From positions 1-64,000 of the forward strand of contig JAKSPO010000005.1 of the NCBI GenBank assembly GCA_024404675.1: DNA of 64,000 nt. The letters run 5' to 3'. Of this stretch, positions 55,320 to 64,000 are shown piece after piece. Numbering within the stretch: position 1 is the stretch's first letter; every line of letters starts with the position of its first letter. The position numbers and the translations under genes were made by a program. The DNA is from Lachnospiraceae bacterium. Its GTDB lineage: Bacteria; Bacillota; Clostridia; Lachnospirales; Lachnospiraceae. Below the pieces are notes generated by a model. That model was not told the origin of the DNA. It saw nothing but the letters and a program-made list of their open reading frames with translations, and did not search any database.

Positions 55320-57722
55320 TTACTCAATTCCCTTCAATGCCAGAGCCTTCGTCTGCAGCTCCTTCAGCTTATAGTAAACACCCTTCTTCGCAAGCAGCTC
55401 CTCGTGGGTTCCTTCCTCAACAACCTTACCCTCGTCGATAACGACAAGCGTGTTGGCATCTCGAAGAGTCGAGAGACGGTGTGCGATTGAAATCGTTGTT
55501 CTTCCCTTGATGAGAAGATTGATTGACTGCTGGATTGCCTGCTCGGTCTCCGTATCGACAGCTGCGGTTGCCTCGTCAAGAATGAGAATCTTCGGATTGG
55601 CAAGAATTGCTCTTGCGATCGAAATACGCTGTCTCTCACCACCGGAAAGCTCACGTCCCGTGGAACCGATCATCGTGTCGTAGCCATCCGGCATACGGCA
55701 GATGAAATCATGCGCACTCGCAAGCACTGCCGCACGAACAATCTCCGCACGCGTTGCATCCTTGCGGGCATAGGCGATATTCTCGGCTACCGTTCCCATG
55801 AACATATAGGTTTCCTGAGAAACCATCGCAACATAGCCGCGAAGCGTTTCAAAGGAAAGGTCTCTAACATCGTGACCGTCCAGTAAAACCACACCCTCCT
55901 GCGGATCGTACAGTCGGGATATCAGATTGACAATCGTTGTCTTTCCGGCGCCGGAGCGTCCGACGATACCAAGCATTTCCCCGCTTTTAACCTTAAGGCT
56001 TACATCCTTCAGAACCGGCTTATGCTTCTCGTAGCCGAAGGTTACGTGCTGCATCTCCACGGTACCATCGATATGGTCGAGGTGAATGGCATCGGGCTTT
56101 TCCTGAATCTCAGGAACGGCATCGATGATCTCGAACATACGCTGTGCGCTGTTCATGCAGTTTGTATACCACCGGAAGAAGAAAGACATGAAGTCCATCG
56201 GACCGGTCAGCTGGCTTACATAACCGGTAAATGTGATCAGCGTACCGAGGCTTATGCTGTGCTGTCTGATAATCAGATATGCACCGATGACATATACGGT
56301 CAGCGATGCAAAGTTCTCTGCTGCGGAATAAAGCGCGGAGAATTTGTTATCGTAATTCATAACCGCCATATCGGCATTACGAACACGCTCGTTGCTCTTG
56401 TCGAATCGACCGACCTCGCTCTCCTCCTGTCCGAACGCCTTTACGACACGCGCGCCGCGCAGGTTATCGTTGACTCTGGAGTTTAGCGAACGGGTCGCTC
56501 TGTGCCGGCGTCCGTAGCGGTGCCAGAGGCGCGGAAGCATTCTCCAGCTGATCAGAAACGCAATCGGCATGAATACAAGTGCCGAAACAGCAAGCACCGG
56601 ATTCATCATAAACATAACGACCGAGGTCGCAAGAATCGAGAACACATTGATCAAAAAGTACGGAAGTCCGTCAATGAAGAAGCCGGTAACCTCTTCCGCG
56701 TCGGACATAACTCGCGTCATGAGCGATCCGGTCTGCTTACTTGTAAAGAAGCTGATGGACAGCTTTCCCATAGAGGAAAATACATCCGTCTTCATCCGCT
56801 TTACCAGATCCGGCACGATGGTCGCCGTCAGCACGCCCTGCAGAATGCCGACTGCCTGCATTACGATCTTCGTAACTACCATGGTGATTACCACGATAAG
56901 AAGGGCAGTAACAAAGCTTCCTCCAGGAATGCCGATAAGCTTCAGGAAATCCGGATCATGGCGAAGAACCTTATCGTACAAAACCGTACCGTTCAGATAC
57001 GGCCACACGATATTCAGTCCCGCCGTCATCAGAAAGCAGAGCATCATAACAAAAAGACGCTTCCAGTAAGGCTTCAGATATCCCATCGTACGGAACAGAA
57101 TCGATTTCTTGTTCATGCACTTCGGACAGATCTTTCGATTCGTGTCGGGATACATCATGCCGCACTTCGGACAGAACTCCTCCTTGTCCTTCTTCTCCAG
57201 CATGTCAGGCTTAATCTCTTCATTCTTCGCGAGCTTTTCACATATGCGTTCTACTCTTGTAGTAGAACCCATGTGATGATTCGAGAAGAAGGCGATTGTC
57301 TCGGCCTCTCCGTCGGCCTTTTCGTCCTCCGGATTCTTATGTGTGAGTACCAGACATCCGCCGCCGACAGTACGCTCAATCTTCATCGACTTCATATCGG
57401 AAAGCGAATGCTCCTTCACCGTCCACTCACGATTGACCGTCTGTGTCTTCGTTGCAAGTGTCTCACGGCCTTTGAAGAAATGCACCTCACCGGGCACCGG
57501 CTCCGACACCAGAACGAATAGTCTTTCCTTACAAAGAACAAGATAGCCGCGCGTGAATTCCAACCGGTCGTTCATGTCGATGTCCGTCCAGATCAGAAGC
57601 TCTCCGCCCGCGGGAACAAGCTCTTCCTTAAGTCCGTAAGGCTTTAATAATTTGCTGATATGAGCGGGAAGCTTCTCCGAGAGCTGCTCGGTCATATTCC
57701 CGTTCTTTTTCTTCTTACTCAA
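55320..57722 (-). CDS. ABC exporter with N-terminal PH-like domain and zinc ribbon (A subunit)
   Basis: 800-aa half-transporter. N-terminal PH-like module at about 40-165 (RGYLVLCKERLFVLVSE), zinc ribbon with Cys184, 187, 199, 202, six-helix membrane domain from about 220, then ATPase: Walker A GIVGRSGAGKTT, LSGGERQRISIARAIL, LILDEATAAVDTE, AHRLST, all consensus. Start is a TTG at 57722 (AAAGGA 10 nt upstream); the first in-frame ATG is nine codons later. Together with its paralogue it could form a heterodimer with two functional sites. First gene of the unit. Confidence 0.88.
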   Translation of the reverse strand: MSKKKKNGNMTEQLSEKLPAHISKLLKPYGLKEELVPAGGELLIWTDIDMNDRLEFTRGYLVLCKERLFVLVSEPVPGEVHFFKGRETLATKTQTVNREWTVKEHSLSDMKSMKIERTVGGGCLVLTHKNPEDEKADGEAETIAFFSNHHMGSTTRVERICEKLAKNEEIKPDMLEKKDKEEFCPKCGMMYPDTNRKICPKCMNKKSILFRTMGYLKPYWKRLFVMMLCFLMTAGLNIVWPYLNGTVLYDKVLRHDPDFLKLIGIPGGSFVTALLIVVITMVVTKIVMQAVGILQGVLTATIVPDLVKRMKTDVFSSMGKLSISFFTSKQTGSLMTRVMSDAEEVTGFFIDGLPYFLINVFSILATSVVMFMMNPVLAVSALVFMPIAFLISWRMLPRLWHRYGRRHRATRSLNSRVNDNLRGARVVKAFGQEESEVGRFDKSNERVRNADMAVMNYDNKFSALYSAAENFASLTVYVIGAYLIIRQHSISLGTLITFTGYVSQLTGPMDFMSFFFRWYTNCMNSAQRMFEIIDAVPEIQEKPDAIHLDHIDGTVEMQHVTFGYEKHKPVLKDVSLKVKSGEMLGIVGRSGAGKTTIVNLISRLYDPQEGVVLLDGHDVRDLSFETLRGYVAMVSQETYMFMGTVAENIAYARKDATRAEIVRAAVLASAHDFICRMPDGYDTMIGSTGRELSGGERQRISIARAILANPKILILDEATAAVDTETEQAIQQSINLLIKGRTTISIAHRLSTLRDANTLVVIDEGKVVEEGTHEELLAKKGVYYKLKELQTKALALKGIE

Positions 57723-57829
57723 AGTAAATCAGTCCTTTCTTTTATCACGGGCTGCCCACGGCACCCCGACAATCATTCAACATACCGCATGTGCTTTGCC
57801 CCACCCTGCGGGCAATACCCGAAGGCATC

Positions 57830-57864
57830 AAAAAGGCACAGCTACCGTAAGCATAGCTGTGCCT
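57830..57864 (-). terminator. Terminator after the decarboxylase / candidate RNA
   Basis: Minus-strand stem AGGCACAGCTA / TAGCTGTGCCT with a 9-nt loop, followed by TTTTT. It lies 187 bp beyond the decarboxylase stop and 107 bp before the ABC start. Confidence 0.9.
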
Positions 57865-57998
57865 GAATATACCTCATCCCGCAACAATCGCAACATTGTG
57901 CGACCATTACGTTTCTCACAGCTCGATATGCCCTTGCGGCTTGCTTCCCGGACCTGCCTGCTAAAATGCCTGGCCCTACCGGGACTTCATAATACTGC
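57830..57998 (-). ncRNA. Candidate structured RNA between the decarboxylase and the DUF1854/ABC unit
   Basis: The 328-bp gap 57723-58050 has no gene. On the minus strand a possible promoter (-35 TTGCTT at 58028-58033, 17-bp spacer, -10 TATTTA at 58005-58010) would start a ~170-nt RNA ending at the intrinsic terminator. Visible pairing includes TCCCGG with CCGGGA and GGGCC with GGTCC within it, and a GCAC/TGTTGC hairpin. It could be an independent small RNA, a long 3' leader, or an attenuator of the ABC unit. I could not match it to a known riboswitch class. Confidence 0.4.
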
Positions 57999-58050
57999 GT
58001 TCCGTAAATAACCCGAACTCGCTACAAAAGCAAACGAACCGTTCTCTCCG

Positions 58051-59316
58051 TCAGGAAAGATACTTTTTCATTAAATCACCGAAATCAAAGGTGGCAAAAT
58101 AATCCTTCGGCTTCTCGGCACGACGGATCATCTGCACACTGCCGTCCTCCTTTAAAAGGAGCTCGGCGGACTTCAGCTTGCCGTTGTAATTGTAACCCAT
58201 GGCAAATCCATGCGCACCGGCGTCATGAATTACCAGGTAGTCGCCCATATCGATTCGGGGCAGCTCACGGTCAATCGCAAATTTGTCATTGTTCTCGCAG
58301 AGAGAGCCAACCACGTCATAAACGTGATCCTTCTCCGCATATTCCTTACCAAGAACGGTAATATGATGATATGCACCGTACATAGCGGGACGCATCAGGT
58401 TAACCGCACATGCATCCACACCGATATACTCCTTATAGATGTGCTTCTCGTGAATTGCCTTCGTAACAAGCGCACCGTAAGGGCCCATCATAAATCGTCC
58501 AAGCTCGGTAAACAAAGAAACGTCACCCATACCTGCCGGTACGAGTACCTCCTCGTATACCTTGCGTACTGCCGCACCAACCTTCTTGATATCAACCTTC
58601 TCCTGCTCGGGACGGTAAGGAATACCGATTCCGCCGGAAAGATTGATGAAGGAGATGTGTGCTCCCGTACGCTCCTTAAGCTCTACTGCGAGCGTAAAAA
58701 GAGTGCGGGCAAGCGTCGGATAATAATCCTCCGCTGTCGTATTGCTTACAAGAAATGAGTGGATACCGAAATGTTTAACACCCAATGCCATCAGCTGACG
58801 GTATGCCTCAAACATCTGCTCGGGTGTGCAGCCGTATTTCGCAGCACCCGGATTATCCATGATGCCGTTCTCCAGCTCATAAATGCCTCCCGGATTGAAG
58901 CGCATGCATACAGTTTCCGGAACGCCGCATTCATTCTGCAAAAAGGGGATGTGGGTTATGTCATCCAGATTGATGTAAGCTCCCAGCTCCTTTGCCTTGG
59001 TAAACTCACCTGCCGGAGTTTCGTTCGAGGAGAACATAATCTCGCCCGCACCGAGTCCCACAGCCTCCGCCATGAGAAGCTCCGTATAGGAGGAGCAGTC
59101 AACGCCGCAGCCCTCTTCCTTCAAAATCTGAATCAAATAGGGATTCGGAGTCGCCTTAACCGCAAAGAATTCTTTAAAGCCCTTATTCCAGGAAAATGCC
59201 TCATAAAGCTCTCTTGCATTCTCACGGATGGCCTTTTCGTCATAAAGATAAAAGGGGGTCGGGTAGGTTTTTGCAATCTCCTCAACCTGCTCTTTTGTTA
59301 CAAAAGGAAGTTTCAT
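58051..59316 (-). CDS. lysA: Diaminopimelate-decarboxylase-type PLP enzyme
   Basis: 421-aa fold-III PLP decarboxylase. Lys in FFAVKATPNP binds PLP; GCGVDCSSYTELLMAEAVG, NLSGGIGIPY, ELGRFMMGPYGALV, and GSLCENNDKFA with the catalytic Cys are typical of DAP/ornithine decarboxylases. Most probably the last step of lysine synthesis, but family-level homology alone does not exclude another amino-acid substrate. AGAGGAG ribosome site. Monocistronic with own promoter; divergent from the topoisomerase genes. Confidence 0.82.
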   Translation of the reverse strand: MKLPFVTKEQVEEIAKTYPTPFYLYDEKAIRENARELYEAFSWNKGFKEFFAVKATPNPYLIQILKEEGCGVDCSSYTELLMAEAVGLGAGEIMFSSNETPAGEFTKAKELGAYINLDDITHIPFLQNECGVPETVCMRFNPGGIYELENGIMDNPGAAKYGCTPEQMFEAYRQLMALGVKHFGIHSFLVSNTTAEDYYPTLARTLFTLAVELKERTGAHISFINLSGGIGIPYRPEQEKVDIKKVGAAVRKVYEEVLVPAGMGDVSLFTELGRFMMGPYGALVTKAIHEKHIYKEYIGVDACAVNLMRPAMYGAYHHITVLGKEYAEKDHVYDVVGSLCENNDKFAIDRELPRIDMGDYLVIHDAGAHGFAMGYNYNGKLKSAELLLKEDGSVQMIRRAEKPKDYFATFDFGDLMKKYLS

Positions 59317-59349
59317 CTGATTCTTCTCCTCTCTGCAAAAATCCCACTT

Positions 59350-59378
59350 ATTGTAACACGACCATTATCACTTTGCAA
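59350..59378 (-). promoter_or_regulatory. Promoter of the decarboxylase gene
   Basis: -35 TTGCAA (59373-59378), 17-bp spacer, -10 TACAAT (59350-59355). The 347-bp intergenic 59317-59663 otherwise holds only the divergent topoisomerase promoter. Confidence 0.75.
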
Positions 59379-59577
59379 CAGTATTTTTTGCATTGGACCA
59401 GGCGCAGACGCTCTCACTCCCGTTCATTATATTATAGGCTTTCCCCCGGATACGGTAAATGGAACTTCTTGTCCTTCAACATACCATATCTTATACCCTA
59501 TCGCCCAACGCTTCCGTAAAATGCCCGACGCATTTTTTAAAAATCGAACATTCTTTCGTATTTTCCAATGTTTACAC

Positions 59578-59606
59578 TTGCATTCCCTCGCAAAATATGG
59601 TACATT
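59578..59606 (+). promoter_or_regulatory. Promoter of the topoisomerase pair
   Basis: -35 TTGCAT (59578-59583), 17-bp spacer, -10 TACATT (59601-59606), about 58 bp before the start codon. Confidence 0.6.
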
Positions 59607-59663
59607 AACTTATATGTGGCACTATCGCTTGTGTCCCTCAATATTCCAAGGAAGGTTTTACTT

Positions 59664-61607
59664 ATGGCAGAATACGATGGCAGTCAGATTGTCGTTCTTG
59701 AAGGCCTTGAGGCGGTCAGAAAGCGTCCGGGTATGTATATCGGTTCCACCGGTACCCGCGGACTTCATCACCTCATCTGGGAGATTCTTGATAACGGCAT
59801 TGACGAGCATTTGGCAGGCTACTGCAACGAAATAAGCATTATTTTACAAAAGGACGGCGGTCTGACGGTTTCCGACAACGGTCGAGGTGTCCCTGTAGAC
59901 ATCCATCCCCAGAAGAAGATTCCGACAGCCCGTGTCGTATATACGATTCTCCACGCCGGCGGTAAGTTCGGTCGCGGTGCCTACAAGGTATCCGGCGGTC
60001 TGCACGGCGTAGGTGCATCCGTTGTCAATGCACTCTCCTCGAGGATGATTGTCGAGATCAAACGAAACGGCTGCATTTATACCGACACCTACGAAAACGG
60101 CGGACATCCTACGACGAAGCTTGTGGACGGCATGCTTCCGGTCATCGGCTCCTGCAAGAAGAGCGATACCGGCACGAAGGTCACCTTCTACCCCGACGCT
60201 TCCATCTTCGAAACGATCAAGTTCGTACCGGAGACCATCTGCAAGCGTCTTAAGGAGATTGCCTACCTGAACAAAGGTCTGACCATTCATTTTATCGACG
60301 AAAAGGCCGGTGAGACGAAGACCTATTACGAGGAGCAGGGAATCAAGAGCTTTATCTCCTACATCAATCGGGATGTCTCACCGCTTCACCCCGAACCGAT
60401 TTACATCGAGGGAAGCAAGGGCGATATCGAGATTGAAGCTGCTTTTCAGTACATTTCCGAATATACCGAGCAGATCAATGCCTACTGTAACCGCATCAAC
60501 GTTGTCGACGGCGGAACGCTTGTTACCGGTATGAAGACCGCGCTGACCCGTGTTCTCAACTCCTATGCAAGAGAGCTCGGCATCCTTAAGGATAAGGACG
60601 AGAATTTCGACGGTAAGGATGTCCGAAACGGTCTCGTTGCCATCATTTCCATCAAGCACCCCGATCCGCAGTTCGAGGGACAGACCAAGACAAAGCTCGG
60701 CAATACGGATGCAAAGGTTGCCGTGGACGAAGTTTTCGCCGCAGAGATTACCCGGTATTTTGATAAAAATGTCGAAGTGCTTCGTACCATTTTAGACAAC
60801 ATCGTTCGCTCCTGCCGCGCAAGACAGGCAAGCGATAAGGCACGTTCCGCTGTATTAAAGCAGCTGAACGATGTCGATACCAAGAGCAAGCTTTCCGCCT
60901 GCACCTCAAGAAAGGCCTCCGAGTGTGAGATTTATATCGTAGAGGGTGATTCCGCAGGCGGTACCGTGAAGACGGCGCGTAACCGTAGAACCCAGGCGGT
61001 TCTTCCTCTCAGAGGTAAGATCATCAACGTCGAGAAGGCTTCCCTTGAGAAGGTATTACAGAACAACGAGATTCGCTCCATGATCGCCGCATTTGGCTGT
61101 GGCATCAGCGATGAATTTGACATTAATAAGCTTCGTTACGATAAGATTATCATTCTGACCGATGCCGATGTCGACGGCGCACATATCAGTACGCTTTTGC
61201 TGACCTTCTTCTATCGCTTCATGCCCGAGCTCATCGCCCAGGGCAAGGTATACCGCGGACTTCCGCCGCTTTATAAGATTGAATATGAGGTACCCGAGAA
61301 GCGCTCCTCGAAAAAGCACAGCGTATACCTGATTGATGATTTCGCGCTTTTAAAAAAGCGTCAGGAGATCGAAGCTGCCGGCGGCCGTATTCTTACATTA
61401 CAGCGTTACAAAGGTCTCGGTGAGATGGATGCGAACCAGCTTTGGGAGACCACACTCGATCCCGAGAACCGTGTGCTTGCACAGATTTCAATCGGCGATA
61501 CCGTTGAGGCGGATGAGGTCACCAGTCTTCTGATGGGTACCAACGTTCCGATGAGAAGACAGTTCATCATCGATGAGGCCAAGAACGCCAAGCTTGATAT
61601 CAACTGA
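59664..61607 (+). CDS. Type IIA topoisomerase subunit B (GyrB/ParE family)
   Basis: 647-aa ATPase subunit. GHKL motifs EILDNGIDEH, VSDNGRGVPVD, GGLHGVGASVVNAL; TOPRIM residues EGDSAGGTVKTAR, TDADVDGAH; C-terminal QLWETTLDPENR. No GyrB-type insertion, so near the short length of Gram-positive GyrB/ParE. Start at 59664 with AAGGAAGG upstream. Not next to dnaA/recF in this window, so this is probably a second set (topo IV) while gyrase lies at the origin; sequence alone does not settle it. Confidence 0.9.
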   Translation: MAEYDGSQIVVLEGLEAVRKRPGMYIGSTGTRGLHHLIWEILDNGIDEHLAGYCNEISIILQKDGGLTVSDNGRGVPVDIHPQKKIPTARVVYTILHAGGKFGRGAYKVSGGLHGVGASVVNALSSRMIVEIKRNGCIYTDTYENGGHPTTKLVDGMLPVIGSCKKSDTGTKVTFYPDASIFETIKFVPETICKRLKEIAYLNKGLTIHFIDEKAGETKTYYEEQGIKSFISYINRDVSPLHPEPIYIEGSKGDIEIEAAFQYISEYTEQINAYCNRINVVDGGTLVTGMKTALTRVLNSYARELGILKDKDENFDGKDVRNGLVAIISIKHPDPQFEGQTKTKLGNTDAKVAVDEVFAAEITRYFDKNVEVLRTILDNIVRSCRARQASDKARSAVLKQLNDVDTKSKLSACTSRKASECEIYIVEGDSAGGTVKTARNRRTQAVLPLRGKIINVEKASLEKVLQNNEIRSMIAAFGCGISDEFDINKLRYDKIIILTDADVDGAHISTLLLTFFYRFMPELIAQGKVYRGLPPLYKIEYEVPEKRSSKKHSVYLIDDFALLKKRQEIEAAGGRILTLQRYKGLGEMDANQLWETTLDPENRVLAQISIGDTVEADEVTSLLMGTNVPMRRQFIIDEAKNAKLDIN

Positions 61608-61685
61608 TTTGTTCCGAAACGGGGCATTTTCCGAATATACCATAACGCAGTCTGAGGGCTGCATACTTTACGGAGGACCACTATT

Positions 61686-63932
61686 TTGAGTATCGAAACA
61701 GACTCCTTAATTTCCATGGATTTCGCCGAGGAGATGAAAAACTCCTTCCGCGACTACGCGATGAGCGTTATCATCGCGCGTGCGATTCCCGATGTACGGG
61801 ACGGTCTGAAGCCGGTTCAGAGACGTATCCTTTATGCGATGCGTGAGCTAGGCCTTGACCCGAAGAAGCCGCACCGTAAGAGCGCACGTATCGTCGGCGA
61901 TACAATGGGTAAATACCACCCGCACGGAGACTCTTCCATCTACGAAGCACTCGTTCATATGAGCAAGGACTACTCTCTTGCCATCCCGCTTGTTGACGGT
62001 CACGGAAACTTCGGTTCCATCGACGGCGACGGCGCTGCTGCCATGCGATACACCGAGGCACGTCTTTCGGACGGTGCGATGACGATGCTTGAGCATCTTG
62101 ATCAGGGGCTTGTGGAATTCGTTCCCAACTTTGATGACAGCGAAAAGGAGCCGGTCGTTCTTCCTGCGATGCTTCCGAATCTGCTTATCAACGGCACCAC
62201 AGGTATTGCGGTCGGTATGTCGACCAATATCCCGCCGCACAACCCGGTTGAGGTGATTGACGGTGCGATTGCCGTTATGCACGATCCGACGATTTCTACC
62301 GAGGAGCTGATGCAGTTAATTCCCGGTCCGGACTTCCCGACCGGTGGAACGATTGTCAACGGCGACGAGCTTCTGTCCTTATACGAAACCGGTGAAGGTA
62401 AGCTGCAGATTCGCGCCACGGCAACCATAGAGCCCGGCGAGTACGGCAAGAAGAATATTATCATTACAGAGATTCCTTATACCCTAGTCGGCAACAAGAC
62501 CCGCCTTGTGGAGACGCTCGTGGATGCGATGCGCGAGAAGGTTTTCGAGGAGATTGCGGATGTACGTGACGAGTCCTCGAAGGAGGGCATCCGTATCGTA
62601 ATCGAGGTCAAGAAGGACCGCGATGCCGAGAACCTTTTGAACGGTCTTTATAAGAAGACACCGATGCAGGACACCTACGGTGCGAATTTCCTCGCCGTTA
62701 AGGATAACCAGCCCTACACCTTCACACTTCGTGGAATGCTTCAGGAATTTATCGATTTCCAGGAGATTCTTTACACGAAGGAGTACCAGTACCTTTTAGA
62801 TAAGGCAACCAGAAGACTTGAAATTGTCAGCGGTCTCATTCGGGCCGTTGATGTCATCGACTATATCATCGAGGTTGTCCGCGGCTCCGAGAATCTGAAG
62901 CAGGCCAAGGATTGCCTGATGAAGGGTATCATCACGGACATTCGTTTTAAGACCGAAGAGGCAAAGCGCGCCGCTTCCAAGTTTGATTTCACGGAGCGTC
63001 AGGCCGATGCCATCCTTGCCATGCAGCTACAGAAGCTGGTTGGTCTTGAGCTATTAAAGCTTCAGCAGGAGGATGACGAGTTACAGAAGAATATCAAGCG
63101 TTTCACAAAGATTCTTTCCAAGCGAAGCGAGCTTTATAAGGTAATTGAGGAACAGCTTCTCGAGTTCCGTCTCCGTTTCGCCCGTGATCGAAAGACTAAG
63201 ATTACCACAGCAGTTTCCAAGGCATATGTTGTCGAGGAACGCATCGATGACCTCTATCTTCTGATTGACCGCTTCGGCTACACAAAGGCAGTCGATGCCG
63301 CAACCTATCAGAAGGCAGCTCCCGAAACCTTGCAGGAGTTCACACACATCTGTCCGATTCGCTCGAACGACCGCCTCTGCATTTTCACTGCGGAGGGTAA
63401 TATGCATCAGCTTAAGGTTTCCGCGATTCCCAGAACACGAATCAAGGATAAGGGTACCCTCTTCCAGACGATGACGAAGATTGGCGAGGAGAAGCCGATT
63501 CTGTTTATTGCCTTCGAAGAGATGTTCAACTCCTCTCTCCTTTTCGTTACAAAAAATGGCTTAATTAAGCAGGTTTCCGGCGTAGAATTTGACACCAACC
63601 GAACCACCGTTAATACAACCAAGCTCGACGAGGACGACCTGATTGTCGGCCTTACCGCCCTTTCCGCAAAGGATGTGATGTCCGGACACCAGAAGGTCAT
63701 CATTCTCACTGAGAAGAAATACTCTCTCGGCTTCCCGCTTGAAGAGGTTCCGGAATTGAAGAAGACCTCTAAGGGTGTGAAGGCAATCCTTCTTGAGAAG
63801 AAGGATACCGTCATCTACGGAACCTCACTCGATCAGAATGTTGACGAATTCACCTTCGACGGCAAAACCTATCATGCGAAGAAGATTCGCAATCGCAAGC
63901 GTGCCGCCAAAGGCCAGAAAGCGACGCTGTAG
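61686..63932 (+). CDS. Type IIA topoisomerase subunit A (GyrA/ParC family)
   Basis: 748-aa breakage-reunion subunit. [16 protein letters not shown], quinolone region [16 protein letters not shown], active Tyr in [24 protein letters not shown], coiled-coil with [12 protein letters not shown], and a shortened beta-pinwheel C-terminus. I find no GyrA-box (QRRGGKG), which favours topoisomerase IV-type decatenation over supercoiling. Start is TTG at 61686 with GGAGG 9 nt upstream; 78 bp after the B subunit. Ends before a terminator. Confidence 0.9.
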   Translation: MSIETDSLISMDFAEEMKNSFRDYAMSVIIARAIPDVRDGLKPVQRRILYAMRELGLDPKKPHRKSARIVGDTMGKYHPHGDSSIYEALVHMSKDYSLAIPLVDGHGNFGSIDGDGAAAMRYTEARLSDGAMTMLEHLDQGLVEFVPNFDDSEKEPVVLPAMLPNLLINGTTGIAVGMSTNIPPHNPVEVIDGAIAVMHDPTISTEELMQLIPGPDFPTGGTIVNGDELLSLYETGEGKLQIRATATIEPGEYGKKNIIITEIPYTLVGNKTRLVETLVDAMREKVFEEIADVRDESSKEGIRIVIEVKKDRDAENLLNGLYKKTPMQDTYGANFLAVKDNQPYTFTLRGMLQEFIDFQEILYTKEYQYLLDKATRRLEIVSGLIRAVDVIDYIIEVVRGSENLKQAKDCLMKGIITDIRFKTEEAKRAASKFDFTERQADAILAMQLQKLVGLELLKLQQEDDELQKNIKRFTKILSKRSELYKVIEEQLLEFRLRFARDRKTKITTAVSKAYVVEERIDDLYLLIDRFGYTKAVDAATYQKAAPETLQEFTHICPIRSNDRLCIFTAEGNMHQLKVSAIPRTRIKDKGTLFQTMTKIGEEKPILFIAFEEMFNSSLLFVTKNGLIKQVSGVEFDTNRTTVNTTKLDEDDLIVGLTALSAKDVMSGHQKVIILTEKKYSLGFPLEEVPELKKTSKGVKAILLEKKDTVIYGTSLDQNVDEFTFDGKTYHAKKIRNRKRAAKGQKATL

Positions 63933-63945
63933 TTACTGCACTTCA

Positions 63946-63982
63946 AAAAAACCGCTCCCCATTTACGGAGAGCGGTTTTATT
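63946..63982 (+). terminator. Terminator of the topoisomerase pair
   Basis: Stem AAAACCGCTC / GAGCGGTTTT with a 12-nt loop, then TATT, 13 bp past the stop. Confidence 0.88.
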
Positions 63983-64000
63983 ATGCTTTCTATTACTTTC

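Noticed and set aside
57880..57960. Bacterial SRP RNA
   Set aside because: A short stretch (CAGGTCCGG) resembles the SRP apical region, but the GGAA tetraloop stem and AGCAG strand do not form.
59518..59540. Attenuator in the topoisomerase leader
   Set aside because: The AAATGC/GCATTT stem is only 6 bp and lies upstream of the best promoter.
1..64000. Prophage, transposon or integron
   Set aside because: No transposase, integrase, terminal repeats or phage genes were seen on either strand; nearly all genes are core functions.

Overview
The window looks like chromosome of a Firmicute in the Clostridia, most likely family Lachnospiraceae. This is inferred from gene content and order, not from a database search. 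Supporting signs are HPr kinase with a Crh-like HPr next to whiA, htpG with a CIRCE operator, type III glutamine synthetase, DUF5688, a TraX-like membrane protein, CotH/lamin-tail lipoproteins, sigma-A promoters with 17-bp spacers and strong GGAGG ribosome sites. Base composition is moderate. I see no phage, transposase, CRISPR array or resistance island. Most genes are on the minus strand.

Layout. 1-3500: a strong rRNA-type promoter fires off the left edge; then a CotH/lamin-tail surface lipoprotein, a six-copy 53-bp tandem repeat, and two tRNA-Ser genes. 3500-11800: a long minus-strand run dnaE - C39-like peptidase - YcxB-like membrane protein - tsaE - tsaB - rimI - RNase Z - tsaD, joining replication with tRNA t6A and tRNA 3'-end maturation. 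12000-17800: a four-gene lipoprotein/ABC exporter cassette whose promoter carries nine G's in the -35/-10 spacer, a likely phase-variable switch. 17800-23900: uvrC - hprK - ROK glucokinase - murB - whiA - Crh-like HPr, a carbon-catabolite-control locus. 24000-33100: a two-component system, hisH-hisF, ung, AraC regulator, sirtuin, ftsH and a cyclophilin lipoprotein. 33200-35000: tRNA-Arg, a DUF5688 gene and a tRNA-Pro/Thr/Pro cluster that includes an unusual A34 tRNA-Pro(AGG).

35000-42500: a YfcE-type phosphodiesterase, htpG with CIRCE, a TraX-like protein, a GH13 isoamylase homologue that has lost its catalytic residues, and an ABC-F ATPase. 42600-42920: a probable stand-alone structured RNA with its own promoter and terminator. 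43000-49000: yesL-like gene, glgB, mscS and glnN in one unit. 49000-51300: a DUF3137-like membrane protein and a patatin-like lipase. 51300-57750: mutY downstream of a three-gene system of two ABC exporters, each with an N-terminal PH-like domain plus zinc ribbon, flanking a DUF1854 protein. 57800-64000: a candidate structured RNA, a diaminopimelate-decarboxylase-type enzyme, and a divergent type IIA topoisomerase pair.

The most promising observations are the poly-G promoter, the catalytically dead GH13 protein beside glycogen genes, the DUF1854/zinc-ribbon ABC system, the two uncharacterised RNAs, the Glu15 HPr, and tRNA-Pro(AGG).
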